The notes: generated by a model not told the origin, from the sequence alone. DNA of 64,000 nt from Poseidonibacter lekithochrous (GCF_013283835.1 NZ_CP054052.1:558001-622000), one strand, 5' to 3'. Counted from the stretch's first letter, positions 8,113 through 17,341 are shown. Made by a program: numbers and translations.

Positions 8113-8173
8113 TTGCTATTATAACTATAGTAATATAGATAATTAATATTATAATCATTAGTCATGACAAGCA
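8113..8173 (-). promoter_or_regulatory. feoAB promoter: CTTGTCATGA element, copy 2, with AT-rich Fur-like array
   Basis: The reverse complement of 8162-8171 reads TTGTCATGAC, preceded by GC, matching the element seen before the other iron units. Downstream in the gene direction, up to about 8113, is a run of degenerate ATAAT-type hexamers (TATAATATTAATTATCTATA region) that could serve as a relaxed Fur site. The box is less clear than those at 13187 and 17444. Confidence 0.45.
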
Positions 8174-8200
8174 GAATGAAAAAATGTTTTGATTTAGGAT

Positions 8201-8247
8201 AGTAAACCTAAGAAAGTAACTTGCAAAATTACTTTGATAGGTTTACT
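8201..8247. terminator. Long stem-loop between the TonB2 cluster and feoA
   Basis: The 19-base arms 8201-8219 and 8229-8247 pair at 17 of 19 positions around a 9-base loop. It lies upstream of feoA and downstream of the TPR gene. It is probably a transcriptional punctuation element, although the U-run is poor on either strand. Confidence 0.5.
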
Positions 8248-8258
8248 TGAACATGTGA

Positions 8259-8321
8259 AAAAACTCTTAGTACGTATATGAGGTTACTAATTGTAAAATC
8301 ATATACTTAGTAAAAGTTTTT
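8259..8321 (-). terminator. Probable terminator of the TonB2 cluster
   Basis: Arms 8259-8281 and 8299-8321 form an imperfect 23-base inverted repeat with an 8-bp perfect core (GTATATGA / TCATATAC). On the minus strand the stem is followed by GAGTTTTTT, a U-run suited to rho-independent termination just after the TPR gene stop at 8333. Confidence 0.6.
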
Positions 8322-8332
8322 ATACAAATAAT

Positions 8333-9502
8333 TTAGATTTTATAACCTAAATCATTTGCTAAGTTTTTTGCTCTTCTTTTTTCATATTTATTAGAAGCAG
8401 CTTTTTTTAGATATTTGATAGTTTGTTTTTTATTTTCTAACTCGAAAGAACTTAAGGCTAAGATAGTGTATCTTTGTCCATCATATCTTGTGTTCTTTGT
8501 AAATTTATAGTTTTTTAAAACAGTGATTGCATTTTTATAATCACTATTATTGAAATAAATATTTCCTAAAATCAGTTTATATTTATCTGTTTTAGCATAA
8601 ATAGATTTTGTTAATTTTGGTATAGATTCTTTATAGTTCTTAGCATTTAGAAAACAAGAAATTAAGATATTAAAATTCTTTTTATTATTCTCTATAATAT
8701 GTTTTGTAATTGAATCTTTCATAAGTAAACCAGCTTTATTATATAAATTATTTTGAAGTAAAATATTTACAAAATACATGATATTTTTTTTCTTACTTAC
8801 CACATCTTTTTTATATGCTAATTCCAAAGTAGCTAAAGATTTTTTATATCTTTTTGTAGTTTGATAAATAGATATTAATTGCATCCAATACTCTTCTTTT
8901 TGAGAATATCTTTTAACTAAATACTTTAATGTTCCTATTGCTTCATTGTAATCTTTTAGTTCGATATATGATGAATAAAGCATTCTATGCCAAGATTCAT
9001 TACTCTTTTTTTGAGTAATCACTTGTTTAATATAAGGGATAGAACTTTTATATTTTTCTGCGTAATAATAAGCTAATGCAATATTTTCTATTAAAGTAGA
9101 TTTTTTTATAACCTTACTATTTAATAGCTCTTTTGAATACTTAATACTTTTTGAATATAAAGATTGTGATAAATATATTTGAGATAAAGAGAATTTTATT
9201 TTCTCTAAGTCTTCTTGTTTTAATGCCTTTAATGAAAGTATATTTTCATAATATTTTGACACTTTTTTATATTGATCTTTAGCTATATAAATATTTGCTA
9301 AAGATTGATATGCATAGGACTTACTCATATCATTTAAATCAGAGTTTATAATAGGATTTAATATATTTAATGCTTTTGTATACTCTTTTTTATCAATATA
9401 TGTCTGAACTTTTTGAAGTTTTTTATATGTACTTTGTGAAATTGTAGTTTTTGCATTTAAAAAACTTGCAATTATTAAACAAACTAATAGAATTTTTCTC
9501 AT
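8333..9502 (-). CDS. TPR protein of a TonB2-type system
   Basis: 389 residues with a signal peptide (about 1-17, ending FLNA) and a helical body made of repeated TPR-like units from about residue 25 to the C-terminus. Typical spacing of A/Y/L residues is seen in segments such as AYQSLANIYIAKDQYKKVSKYY and LGNIYFNNSDYKNAITVLK. It is the last gene of a six-gene set matching the Vibrio TonB2 cluster order, where a TPR protein also follows tonB2. It probably acts in the periplasm as a scaffold for the TonB complex or the receptors. It overlaps tonB by four bases. Confidence 0.8.
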   Translation of the reverse strand: MRKILLVCLIIASFLNAKTTISQSTYKKLQKVQTYIDKKEYTKALNILNPIINSDLNDMSKSYAYQSLANIYIAKDQYKKVSKYYENILSLKALKQEDLEKIKFSLSQIYLSQSLYSKSIKYSKELLNSKVIKKSTLIENIALAYYYAEKYKSSIPYIKQVITQKKSNESWHRMLYSSYIELKDYNEAIGTLKYLVKRYSQKEEYWMQLISIYQTTKRYKKSLATLELAYKKDVVSKKKNIMYFVNILLQNNLYNKAGLLMKDSITKHIIENNKKNFNILISCFLNAKNYKESIPKLTKSIYAKTDKYKLILGNIYFNNSDYKNAITVLKNYKFTKNTRYDGQRYTILALSSFELENKKQTIKYLKKAASNKYEKRRAKNLANDLGYKI

Positions 9503-10113
9503 CTTGCCAACCTAAAATTAAATGTAATACTTGCTGTTCTCTCAAACTCATTTGGTTTGAATTTCCATTTCTTTATAGCTCTTATTGAGCTTTTTTCAAA
9601 TACGCCTTTTGGATTAGAATCTAATATTTTTACATTTGAAACTAAACCTTCTTTATCAATATCAAATGCCAATTGAACAGAACCTGCTTGCTTCTTCATT
9701 TTTGCACGTCTTGGGTATTTAGGATTAACTTTTTTTAGGGCTCTTAAAGAGTTTGCATCTAATAATCCACCCATTTCAACCTGTGCTCCACTTAGTGATG
9801 AAATTGCAGAAATATCAATATTTTTTGCCAATGCTTTAAAGGGTTTGATTTTTACATTTTGATTCACTTTTGGAGTTAAATTAGTTTTAACTATTTTAAT
9901 CTTTTTCACTGGTGGTTTTTTCACTGGTTCTTTTGGTTTAACTCTTTTTTTTCTTTCAATATTTGAATCATTTTTTTCTCGTAAATATACTAAAGGTCTA
10001 TTCTTACTCGATTCAGTAATATTACTAGCATTACTACTAGTCATTAAGTGCATACCAAAAAATAATCCTATACAAATACCAACTGATACTAATAATGCAA
10101 AAAATAGTCTCAT
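9499..10113 (-). CDS. tonB: TonB energy transducer
   Basis: 204 residues: an N-terminal membrane anchor (about 3-21), a short Pro/Lys-rich spacer (KPKEPVKKPPVKK, about 59-71) and a C-terminal TonB domain (about 125-204) with the YP motif in NPKYPRRAKMK and the signature AIKKWKFKP near the end. It transmits proton motive force from ExbB/ExbD to outer-membrane receptors such as the one at 15225-17306. The short spacer is typical of TonB2-type proteins rather than E. coli TonB. It sits one base from exbD and overlaps the TPR gene by four bases. Confidence 0.93.
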   Translation of the reverse strand: MRLFFALLVSVGICIGLFFGMHLMTSSNASNITESSKNRPLVYLREKNDSNIERKKRVKPKEPVKKPPVKKIKIVKTNLTPKVNQNVKIKPFKALAKNIDISAISSLSGAQVEMGGLLDANSLRALKKVNPKYPRRAKMKKQAGSVQLAFDIDKEGLVSNVKILDSNPKGVFEKSSIRAIKKWKFKPNEFERTASITFNFRLAR

Positions 10114-10114
10114 A

Positions 10115-10522
10115 CTAATTATCTCTTAATGTTGAAATAGAGATATTAAAAATCCCTGCTAATCTAATCTGATCCATTACTTGAACTAAAGTACCAGTCT
10201 TAGCTTCTGTATCTGATTGAATAACTACTGAACTTTGAGAATTAGAAGCTTTTAGTCTTTCTATATTGGCTCTTACAGATCTTACATCTACCATTCTTTT
10301 ATCAATCCATATTTCATTATTGTTTCTAATTGCAATAAGAATATTTGCTTTACTTTTTTGTTCTGCTGATTTTGCGCTTGGTCTATTTACTTCAATACCT
10401 GCTTCTTTTACAAATGATGTTGTAACAATGAAGAAAATTAGCATAATAAAAACTACATCAAGCATTGGTGTTAGGTTGATTTCTGTCTCTTCTTTGTGAG
10501 CTTTTTGTGAAAATCTTCTCAT
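10115..10522 (-). CDS. exbD: Biopolymer transport protein ExbD
   Basis: 135 residues with a short cytoplasmic start, one transmembrane helix (about 20-42) carrying the essential Asp (D22 in LTPMLDVVFIML) and a periplasmic domain of about 90 residues. With ExbB it forms the proton channel that energises TonB. It is directly adjacent to exbB (no gap) and one base from tonB, so translation is probably coupled. Confidence 0.95.
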   Translation of the reverse strand: MRRFSQKAHKEETEINLTPMLDVVFIMLIFFIVTTSFVKEAGIEVNRPSAKSAEQKSKANILIAIRNNNEIWIDKRMVDVRSVRANIERLKASNSQSSVVIQSDTEAKTGTLVQVMDQIRLAGIFNISISTLRDN

Positions 10523-11041
10523 TTATATTACCTTTGATAGTTCAAGTTCTAGTTTTTGTTTGTGATACTTTATTGATAACTCTAATCTTTTTTCAAAAAG
10601 TATTCCGCTTAGTGCTATAACCATCCCTGCCATTGTTGGAATAGTTGCCATAGAAACACCATTTGCCATTGATTTAACGTTATTACTTCCTGTTATTGCC
10701 ATAACATCAAATACTTCAATCATTCCAGTAACAGTTCCTAAAAGTCCTACTAGGGGACAAACAATGATTAGTGTTTTAATAAAATCAAGACCAGTTTTTA
10801 ATCTAATATTTGAGTCTTCAACTAAATATCTTTTTATCTCATCTTTAAATTTATTGTTTTTACTTACATTTTTAATATCTTCTAAAATGGCTTTTTTATG
10901 TTTTTTATACTCAAAGCTAATATAAATATATCGCTCAATTAATAATGTCCATAAAAAAATAGCAATGGCAAATACGATGTATAATACAAAGCCTCCTTTA
11001 TCAAAGAAGGCTAATAAATCATCTATATATAATTCAATCAT
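10523..11041 (-). CDS. exbB: MotA/TolQ/ExbB proton channel protein (ExbB2-type)
   Basis: 172 residues with a first helix at about 15-35 and two further helices containing the family pattern CPLVGLLGTVTGMIEVF and a GVSMATIPTMAGMVIA segment. It is short, as in the ExbB2 of TonB2 systems, with a conserved Pro/Gly-rich second helix. It partners the ExbD encoded next to it. The longer MotA/TolQ/ExbB-like protein upstream is the TtpC-type component, which explains the presence of two channel-like proteins in one operon. Confidence 0.93.
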   Translation of the reverse strand: MIELYIDDLLAFFDKGGFVLYIVFAIAIFLWTLLIERYIYISFEYKKHKKAILEDIKNVSKNNKFKDEIKRYLVEDSNIRLKTGLDFIKTLIIVCPLVGLLGTVTGMIEVFDVMAITGSNNVKSMANGVSMATIPTMAGMVIALSGILFEKRLELSIKYHKQKLELELSKVI

Positions 11042-11042
11042 T

Positions 11043-12356
11043 TTATTTCAACGTTTTTGCTAATAATCCAATACTTTGTTCTTCTAAAATAGATACTAAC
11101 TCTTCTGATTTAGATGAGATATATGTATATGCAAATAGAAGTGGTATTGCTGTAATAAGACCTAATACTGTTGTAATAAGAGCAGTTGAAATACCACCTG
11201 CCATTAATTTTGGATCCCCAGTACCAAATAAAGTAATTGCTTGGAAAGTTGCAATCATTCCTGTAACAGTTCCTAATAATCCAAGAAGTGGAGTAACAGC
11301 TGCTAGAAGTTTTACAAAACTTTGACCTTTTTTAATATTGTTTGTTTCTCTTAATATTGCTTCACCAATTTTAATTTCTAAGTCATTAATAGAATCATTT
11401 ACATTCTTATAGAAAATATCTGCAATTTTTCCTAATGAGTTATTTGTTTTTGGTTTATCTATATTTTTAATTTGAGATTTGATTTTGATAGATGAAATAT
11501 TTAATACAATCATTTTATAAAGTGCCACTAATAATCCAAGTCCACCTAAAGCTAAAATAACATATCCAACAATACCACCTTGATTTACTCTATCAAGAAT
11601 AGTTGGGTTGTTTTCAATCATTTCAAATAGAGTTCCTCTTGTAGGATCAACTGTAATATTTTCAATTGTATTTGATTTTTCAAAAGCTCTTGCATCTGAT
11701 AATACATTTGAGTTTGGTTGTACTGCTAATTCAACTAATGATTTCATATCATTTGAGTAAGTTAAATATTTTCCATTTGAAACTGCTGCAAATAATCCAA
11801 CTCTTGTAACTTCTTCATTAACTTTAACACCTGTATTTAAAATCACATTTGTTTCATATTGTGAAATATTTCCAGATTTGATAATTTCATCAAGCATTGA
11901 GTGCCAAAATAATGTAAGTTCTTCTAAGTTTGGAAGTTTCTTAGAGTTTGCGAACTTTGTAAAAATCTCTTCTTTTAAAGGATCTTGTGATGCTGTAAGA
12001 GAGTTTTGAAAGTTTGTTAAAAAATCAGATGATGATTGTCTTACACTTCCAAACATTTGTCCTAAACTTGCAGCTTTAGTACTTAGTTCAGTCTCTTTCT
12101 CTTCAAGTAAAAGTTCATTAGCATCAATAATTTTTTTAAGTTTTTCACTTTCTGCTTCTTCTTGGCTTAGAATCTTTTTACTTTTACTTAATAGTGTTGC
12201 TTGTTCATTTTTATTATCAATGAACTCTTGTAGTCTTTGTTTTTCAACTTGTAATTCTTTATTTGCATCATTTTTTACACTTTGAAGTAAACCCTCAAGA
12301 TTTAAAGAAAATGCTAAAGTTGAAGCAAGACATAGAGTTAATATATATTTAATCAT
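11043..12356 (-). CDS. TtpC-like protein (long MotA/TolQ/ExbB family, TonB2 system)
   Basis: 437 residues: a signal peptide (about 1-17), a long helical, coiled-coil-prone periplasmic region (about 20-250) and a C-terminal MotA/TolQ/ExbB domain (about 260-430) with LLAAVTPLLGLLGTVTGMIATFQ and GISTALITTVLGLITAIPLL. This is the layout of TtpC, which Vibrio TonB2 systems need in addition to ExbB2/ExbD2. It overlaps the upstream DUF3450-like gene by four bases and lies one base from exbB. Confidence 0.85.
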   Translation of the reverse strand: MIKYILTLCLASTLAFSLNLEGLLQSVKNDANKELQVEKQRLQEFIDNKNEQATLLSKSKKILSQEEAESEKLKKIIDANELLLEEKETELSTKAASLGQMFGSVRQSSSDFLTNFQNSLTASQDPLKEEIFTKFANSKKLPNLEELTLFWHSMLDEIIKSGNISQYETNVILNTGVKVNEEVTRVGLFAAVSNGKYLTYSNDMKSLVELAVQPNSNVLSDARAFEKSNTIENITVDPTRGTLFEMIENNPTILDRVNQGGIVGYVILALGGLGLLVALYKMIVLNISSIKIKSQIKNIDKPKTNNSLGKIADIFYKNVNDSINDLEIKIGEAILRETNNIKKGQSFVKLLAAVTPLLGLLGTVTGMIATFQAITLFGTGDPKLMAGGISTALITTVLGLITAIPLLFAYTYISSKSEELVSILEEQSIGLLAKTLK

Positions 12357-13102
12357 TTAGATTCCTTTTTAGCTAAGAATGGAAGGTTTAAGAAGTCAAC
12401 ATTTTGTTGTTTTTTAGCTATTTTTATTGCTTTTCTAATATTTGATTTAGATACACTATCTTCAATAATATCCCATGATTGAGTCTCTTTATTGTAGTAT
12501 CCGTACTCTTTTAAATCTAAGCTTTGATAATATAATGCAACTCTTCCAAGTCTTAAGAAATTATATGTTTTGTCATTGATTTTATCTTGGTATGCTTCAA
12601 TAGTTTTTGCATAATCATATTCAATTTTAAAGGCTTCAAGAATAATTCTGTATTTTTCATGTGTTTGAATATCAGCTTTATTTAATGTAGATTCTAATCT
12701 TTTTACTCTGTCTAATCTTTCAGTTAATAAAAATGGTGTATCTTGATTTACTAATGTCTCTAAAGATTTAATCATATTAATCATCAAGGGAAAGATATTT
12801 TTTTGAGTTTGCTCAATATCAATAATTTGTTGATCTAAACTTGCAATTTCAGTTTCTTGTGAACTAATGATTTTTCTTAATTGTTCGTTATAAGTTTTAG
12901 TACTTTTAATTGAACTATTAGTGTATTTATATTCATTTAGAAGACCTTCTCTAATATCCTCATTTTTATCTATTTTTCTTTGATAAGATTTTAATTGATT
13001 ATTAGTTTTTTCTATTACAGTTACAGATTTATCAATCTGATTTGCAAATAAAACCAATTGTAAACTTGCTAAAACAAACAATGTTTTATACATTTTTCTC
13101 AT
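12353..13102 (-). CDS. DUF3450-like periplasmic coiled-coil protein
   Basis: 249 residues: a signal peptide (about 1-20) and a long coiled coil (about 22-105), then a helical C-terminal part with LFPLMINMIKSLETLVNQDTPF-like and RLGRVALYYQSLD segments, both recognisable features of DUF3450. In Vibrio TonB2 clusters a DUF3450 protein is the first gene before ttpC, exactly as here. Its role is probably structural, in the periplasm. Start: AAAAGGA precedes the ATG at 13102. The promoter pattern lies about 85-145 bp upstream. Confidence 0.8.
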   Translation of the reverse strand: MRKMYKTLFVLASLQLVLFANQIDKSVTVIEKTNNQLKSYQRKIDKNEDIREGLLNEYKYTNSSIKSTKTYNEQLRKIISSQETEIASLDQQIIDIEQTQKNIFPLMINMIKSLETLVNQDTPFLLTERLDRVKRLESTLNKADIQTHEKYRIILEAFKIEYDYAKTIEAYQDKINDKTYNFLRLGRVALYYQSLDLKEYGYYNKETQSWDIIEDSVSKSNIRKAIKIAKKQQNVDFLNLPFLAKKESK

Positions 13103-13186
13103 TCTTTTCCTTTTGGTGTATCTATTGAAGTATTTTTGTGATTATAGTAATAATAAATGACAATAAAATCACATTTAACAATTATA

Positions 13187-13247
13187 AGAATCATAATCAA
13201 AATTAGATAAAAAAATACTTATGTATTCTTTTATCATGACAAGTAAA
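13187..13247 (-). promoter_or_regulatory. TonB2-cluster promoter: CTTGTCATGA copy 3 and Fur-like box
   Basis: The plus strand shows AGAATCATAATCAAAATTAG at 13187-13206 (Fur-like hexamers) and TCATGACAAG at 13234-13243, which reads CTTGTCATGA in the gene direction. The distance between the GAATCAT word and the TCATGACAAG word is 46 bp, the same as in the receptor promoter. Confidence 0.55.
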
Positions 13248-13280
13248 ATTAACTTATTTTAATTAGGGTTTTTATTCTGT

Positions 13281-13310
13281 GCTATATCAACTATTTTTTG
13301 TTGATATAGC
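13281..13310 (-). terminator. Hairpin after the receptor operon
   Basis: A perfect 11-bp stem (GCTATATCAAC / GTTGATATAGC) with an 8-base T-rich loop lies just beyond the stop of the PepSY gene at 13319. It probably ends the receptor operon before the TonB2-cluster promoter. Confidence 0.55.
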
Positions 13311-13318
13311 TTTAAATT

Positions 13319-14866
13319 TTATGAGTGTTTTATAAAGTATTTCTCGTTGAGTTTACTTGAGAATAATAAAAATAATAAGGCAACAAATATTAATACTAAA
13401 TCTGTAAAAAATATTTCTGTTAAGCCACTATAATAAGAGTTAAACAAGGTATAACCACTCATTATTCCATGTGATATAACTGCAACTATTAAAAGTAGGG
13501 CACTTAGTTTAAAACTATTTTTTGTAATTATAAATAAATCTTTTTTCATTAAAATATAAATAAAAAGTAAAAAATAAACTGCATAAAATAGTATCTCTTG
13601 AGTATTTTGTAATTTATCTAAAAAGTTAAAATACATATATTTTTTAGGTATTAGCCAAGTTGTTGCAAACAGTGTTGATGCACTTAAAAGTGAACCTAAC
13701 ATAATAGTAAAACTTAAAGGTTTGATTACTTTATATGAAAAACTATCTTTTTTACTTCTCTCTAGCCATAAAACCATAGCAAAGACTAATCCAATAAATA
13801 TTGTAAGACTAATTAGCCCAAATATAATTCTAGGAATATCAGAAAATGTTCTTAAATAGTGTAAGTAGAAAATAGAATCCAAAGTCTTTTCAGCAAATGT
13901 TCCTTGATCTGCTACTTTTTTATCTAGAACTTTTGCATTAATTCCATCTAAAACAACATAGGTTTCATTTCCAACTGAGCTAATAAAATAGTTATTAGGC
14001 TCATATCCAATAAATTTCACTTTGGCATTTGCATCATTGTAGTTATATACTTGCATTTCATAGAATGAAATATCATCAAACTGTTCTTTTGCTTTTGTAT
14101 ATAAAGTATTTAAGCTTAAGGATTTTACTTCTCTATTAGATTCTCTTACTTCTAAATCAGGATCAAATAAGATATTTCTATCTACTTTTAATATATTTGA
14201 TGTTTCTCCATTTGTTAAATAATTAGTAATAAGTGGTGAACTATATACTCCTAGATTAAACAATGCTCCTGTAATACCAAACATAAATACTAAAGGAAGT
14301 GTATATAAAAGAATAAGCCTATGATATTTAGCATACAAGCCTTTTACTGTTTTAGTTTTAGCATTTTTATAATGGTTTTTAATAACTAAATATAAACCAC
14401 TTAATGTTAAGAATACAACAGCCACAGACATGAAACCAAAAATAATTCTAAAAACTAAAGAATTAAAAATTCTACCAGTATGAATTTGATCAAATAATTT
14501 AGAAATAGTGAAGTTTTTAGGTTTTACTTTTTTACAAGTATGTGGATCTAAATAAAAATTAGGTCTATTTTTCACTCTAATTAAGTTATTAGCTTTTACC
14601 TCTTTAGCTGGAAAATTAAGTTTGATTAGATCCTTACTCATTTTCTTTCCATTCTCATCTATATATGTTCTTTTAGTGATTTGTTTAAAACATTTATCTA
14701 GATTAATATCTTCAATTTTTATTTTTGATATATGTTGTTTTGAGTCTTCCCAAAAATTAATATAAGGTTGGAATATTGTAAGAATCCCAAAGAATAGAGA
14801 AAGGAAGAAAAATAGGATGATATTAACACCTATTAATTTATGTATATTGAATAGTCTTTTTTTCAT
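13319..14866 (-). CDS. PepSY-associated transmembrane protein, second copy
   Basis: 515 residues. The layout is the same as the 525-residue protein at 2164-3741: a first helix (about 13-35), a periplasmic PepSY-type segment, paired helices (about 137-205), a second periplasmic region and a C-terminal helix bundle. Shared words include FGFMSVAVVFL / FGFMAVAVMFL and the K.AKYHR.I segment. It is a likely inner-membrane ferric-siderophore reductase working with the receptor encoded two genes upstream. It starts three bases after the stop of the 98-residue protein. Confidence 0.8.
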   Translation of the reverse strand: MKKRLFNIHKLIGVNIILFFFLSLFFGILTIFQPYINFWEDSKQHISKIKIEDINLDKCFKQITKRTYIDENGKKMSKDLIKLNFPAKEVKANNLIRVKNRPNFYLDPHTCKKVKPKNFTISKLFDQIHTGRIFNSLVFRIIFGFMSVAVVFLTLSGLYLVIKNHYKNAKTKTVKGLYAKYHRLILLYTLPLVFMFGITGALFNLGVYSSPLITNYLTNGETSNILKVDRNILFDPDLEVRESNREVKSLSLNTLYTKAKEQFDDISFYEMQVYNYNDANAKVKFIGYEPNNYFISSVGNETYVVLDGINAKVLDKKVADQGTFAEKTLDSIFYLHYLRTFSDIPRIIFGLISLTIFIGLVFAMVLWLERSKKDSFSYKVIKPLSFTIMLGSLLSASTLFATTWLIPKKYMYFNFLDKLQNTQEILFYAVYFLLFIYILMKKDLFIITKNSFKLSALLLIVAVISHGIMSGYTLFNSYYSGLTEIFFTDLVLIFVALLFLLFSSKLNEKYFIKHS

Positions 14867-14869
14867 TTT

Positions 14870-15166
14870 TTAGCCTAAAGTGTATGTGAGTATGTATAAA
14901 ACAATAAAGGGAATAATTGTTTTTAAAATAGCATTGAATTTTGTAATGGACATAATAATCCAAAGTCCATAAGCAGACCAAAAAAATGGCAGTAGAATAA
15001 TTCCAATTACAATATTTTCAAAGATAGTGTAATCTAGTTGTTTTGATATTAACATGATTGTTAAATATGCAAGTATCAAGGAGCCAATAATTCCAAAACT
15101 AAGCCTTATTGCTCCTAGTTTATTATTATTGTCTTTTATAAATATATTTTTTTTAATTTGATTCAT
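14870..15166 (-). CDS. Small inner-membrane iron-uptake protein (DUF3649-like), second copy
   Basis: 98 residues with three hydrophobic helices. It is a paralogue of the 101-residue protein at 3753-4058, and again the gene directly before a PepSY protein. It lies between the TonB-dependent receptor and the PepSY reductase, so it is probably part of the siderophore or haem iron route. No catalytic motif is visible. Confidence 0.65.
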   Translation of the reverse strand: MNQIKKNIFIKDNNNKLGAIRLSFGIIGSLILAYLTIMLISKQLDYTIFENIVIGIILLPFFWSAYGLWIIMSITKFNAILKTIIPFIVLYILTYTLG

Positions 15167-15202
15167 AACTTTCTAATTAAACCTTTTTGTTAAGATAAGA
15201 GA

Positions 15203-15219
15203 GCCTAGACTTGCTAGGC
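15203..15219 (-). terminator. Small hairpin between receptor and downstream genes
   Basis: A GCCTAG / CTAGGC stem of six base pairs with a five-base loop lies six bases beyond the receptor stop. It could act as a partial terminator or mRNA stabiliser that sets receptor expression above the downstream membrane genes. Confidence 0.35.
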
Positions 15220-15224
15220 ATCTT

Positions 15225-17306
15225 TTACCAGTAGTATTTGAAATTCAGACCAACTACTCTAGGATCTCCCATTTCGTATCTATCTGAACCATAGTTATTT
15301 AACATATAATCTTTGTCAAATAAATTGTTTACATATGCATATAAACCCCAATCATCTCTTTCATAACCAGCTTTCATATTTACAAGAGTGTATCCTTTGA
15401 TTTTTCTTTCATTGGCACTATCTCCAAATTGTGAACCTGTATAAGTTATATTACTTCCTAGGAAATATCCACTGTCATTTCTATATGTAGTTCCTACATT
15501 TGCTGTAAGGTTAGGAGTTTTAGTAAGTTCATTTCCACTTTTATCTTTGTATTCATCAAATTCTGATTTGATAATTCCAAGTGAACCAAATAAATCTACA
15601 TTATCACTAGCTTGGTATTTTGATTCTAGTTCAAGACCTTTCATAGTACTTTTTCCAGCATTTACAATATGAACATCAAAAGAACTTCCTGAAGTACCTT
15701 GTTCTGATACTTGTTGATCTTTAAATATTGTGTAGAAAACATTTGCATTAAAAGTTAATCTTTTATTTAACCATTGTGATCTAAATGATGCTTCATAGTT
15801 ATTTGTATATTCTGCATCAAAAGTATTAGCTTCTGCTTTTACTGGGTTTGTAGAAATTCCACCTGGTCTATAACCTTTTGAGTAAACAAGTCCCGTACTA
15901 ATATCATTAGACCATTTATAATTAAGACCTAATTTTGGTAAGAAATTTGTAGTATCAGTATTAGCTTGGATATTTCCATTTCCTAAAGTTGCAAGTCTTC
16001 CATCAATTACACTATTTGCTCCACCATGTGTTGATGTTCTTTGAGTACTAATATTGTTTTTATTATCTCTTTGATCTTTATCTAGTCTTGCTCCAAAAAT
16101 TAATGTTAAATTATCTGTAACATGATAATCTGTATTAAAAAATAGTGCAGTGTTTTTATAATCTTCTTTTAATTGTTGTTGATAAGCTAACTTAAGTCCT
16201 GTAAATAAGAAAGAAGCATCAACTTCTTTTGCATCTTGGTTATCTATTCCACTACCACTTGAGTGATATACCCCAATAATAGATTCAGACCTGTCACCTT
16301 TATATGTAAATCTTAACTCTTGATTTATACTGTCATTTTCTCTATCAATCTTAAGAACGGATTGTCCTGCTAAATAATCAAAGTCATTAAATCTATCAAA
16401 TTTCTCATCTGAAAAACCACTAAGAGATGTAAATGACCACTTATCATTTATATTATGATTAAGCTCAAGAGAGTGTGACTGGGCATCTGTATTGTAATAC
16501 CCATCTGTATTAAAAGCACTTTTTCTCTCATTTGGATTACCTGCAACTACATGGCTTCCCCAATCATCATACGTTAATTTACTAAGTGTTAATAAAGCAC
16601 TTGTTTCATCACTAATGTTATATAAAAGTTTTCCTCTTAAATTAGTAATTTCATTTTTATTAAATTTATCACCTCTAAAAGAATCATTTTTAATAAAACC
16701 ATCAGATTGGGTTCTATCAACAGATAATCTAAATGCTAAATCTTCAGTAATAGCTCCTGTTTGCATAGCAGATAATTGTTTTTTATTGTAAGAGCCATAT
16801 CCTACTTGAACTGCTCCATTTGCATCAAACTCTGGGTCTTTTGTTTTAAATACAACAGCACCAGCTAAAGAGTTTCTTCCTTGAATAGTTGATTGTGGTC
16901 CTTTTAATACTTCAACTTGTTGCATATCCCAAGTTGAGATTGCACCTTGTTTTGAAGCATTTGTTCCTTGAGATACCCCATCAACAGTAATATTAATAGT
17001 CTTAGGTCCTCCATATGAACCATAGGTTCCCGTTGCATTAATACCTCTAATACTAAAAGCATATTTTCCTGATCTATTTACATTTGTAGATTGTTCTACA
17101 ATGTCATATAAATCATTTAATTTACTATGATTTATAAATGAAGTTTCATCGAATACTTGTACACTTGTAGTTGTGTCTTGTAGCGATTTTTCAATTTTTT
17201 CACCAGTAATTGTAACTTCACCTAATTCATGTTTCTCATTGGCAAAAGCATTATTTATACTTAATAAACCAAGAAGACTTGCACATACAATTTTACTTAA
17301 TTTCAT
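15225..17306 (-). CDS. TonB-dependent outer-membrane receptor (siderophore-type)
   Basis: 693 residues: a signal peptide (about 1-22), a TonB-box region (HELGEVTITGEK, about 26-37), a plug domain (about 45-155, with SIRGINATGTYG and DGVSQG) and a long 22-strand-type beta barrel ending in an aromatic residue (FKYYW). It imports a ferric complex into the periplasm using TonB energy. The substrate cannot be told from sequence. It heads an operon with a small membrane protein and a PepSY reductase. AAAGGAA lies before the ATG. Two tandem copies of the iron-island promoter pattern precede it. Confidence 0.93.
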   Translation of the reverse strand: MKLSKIVCASLLGLLSINNAFANEKHELGEVTITGEKIEKSLQDTTTSVQVFDETSFINHSKLNDLYDIVEQSTNVNRSGKYAFSIRGINATGTYGSYGGPKTINITVDGVSQGTNASKQGAISTWDMQQVEVLKGPQSTIQGRNSLAGAVVFKTKDPEFDANGAVQVGYGSYNKKQLSAMQTGAITEDLAFRLSVDRTQSDGFIKNDSFRGDKFNKNEITNLRGKLLYNISDETSALLTLSKLTYDDWGSHVVAGNPNERKSAFNTDGYYNTDAQSHSLELNHNINDKWSFTSLSGFSDEKFDRFNDFDYLAGQSVLKIDRENDSINQELRFTYKGDRSESIIGVYHSSGSGIDNQDAKEVDASFLFTGLKLAYQQQLKEDYKNTALFFNTDYHVTDNLTLIFGARLDKDQRDNKNNISTQRTSTHGGANSVIDGRLATLGNGNIQANTDTTNFLPKLGLNYKWSNDISTGLVYSKGYRPGGISTNPVKAEANTFDAEYTNNYEASFRSQWLNKRLTFNANVFYTIFKDQQVSEQGTSGSSFDVHIVNAGKSTMKGLELESKYQASDNVDLFGSLGIIKSEFDEYKDKSGNELTKTPNLTANVGTTYRNDSGYFLGSNITYTGSQFGDSANERKIKGYTLVNMKAGYERDDWGLYAYVNNLFDKDYMLNNYGSDRYEMGDPRVVGLNFKYYW

Positions 17307-17341
17307 ATGTTATTCCTTTTTTACATACCTTGTGTTCTAAT

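Noticed and set aside
8097-8165. Upstream extension of feoA to an ATG at 8165
   Set aside because: The extra 23 residues are Tyr/Asn-rich and unlike FeoA, they cover the promoter area, and the internal ATG has a good ribosome binding site.
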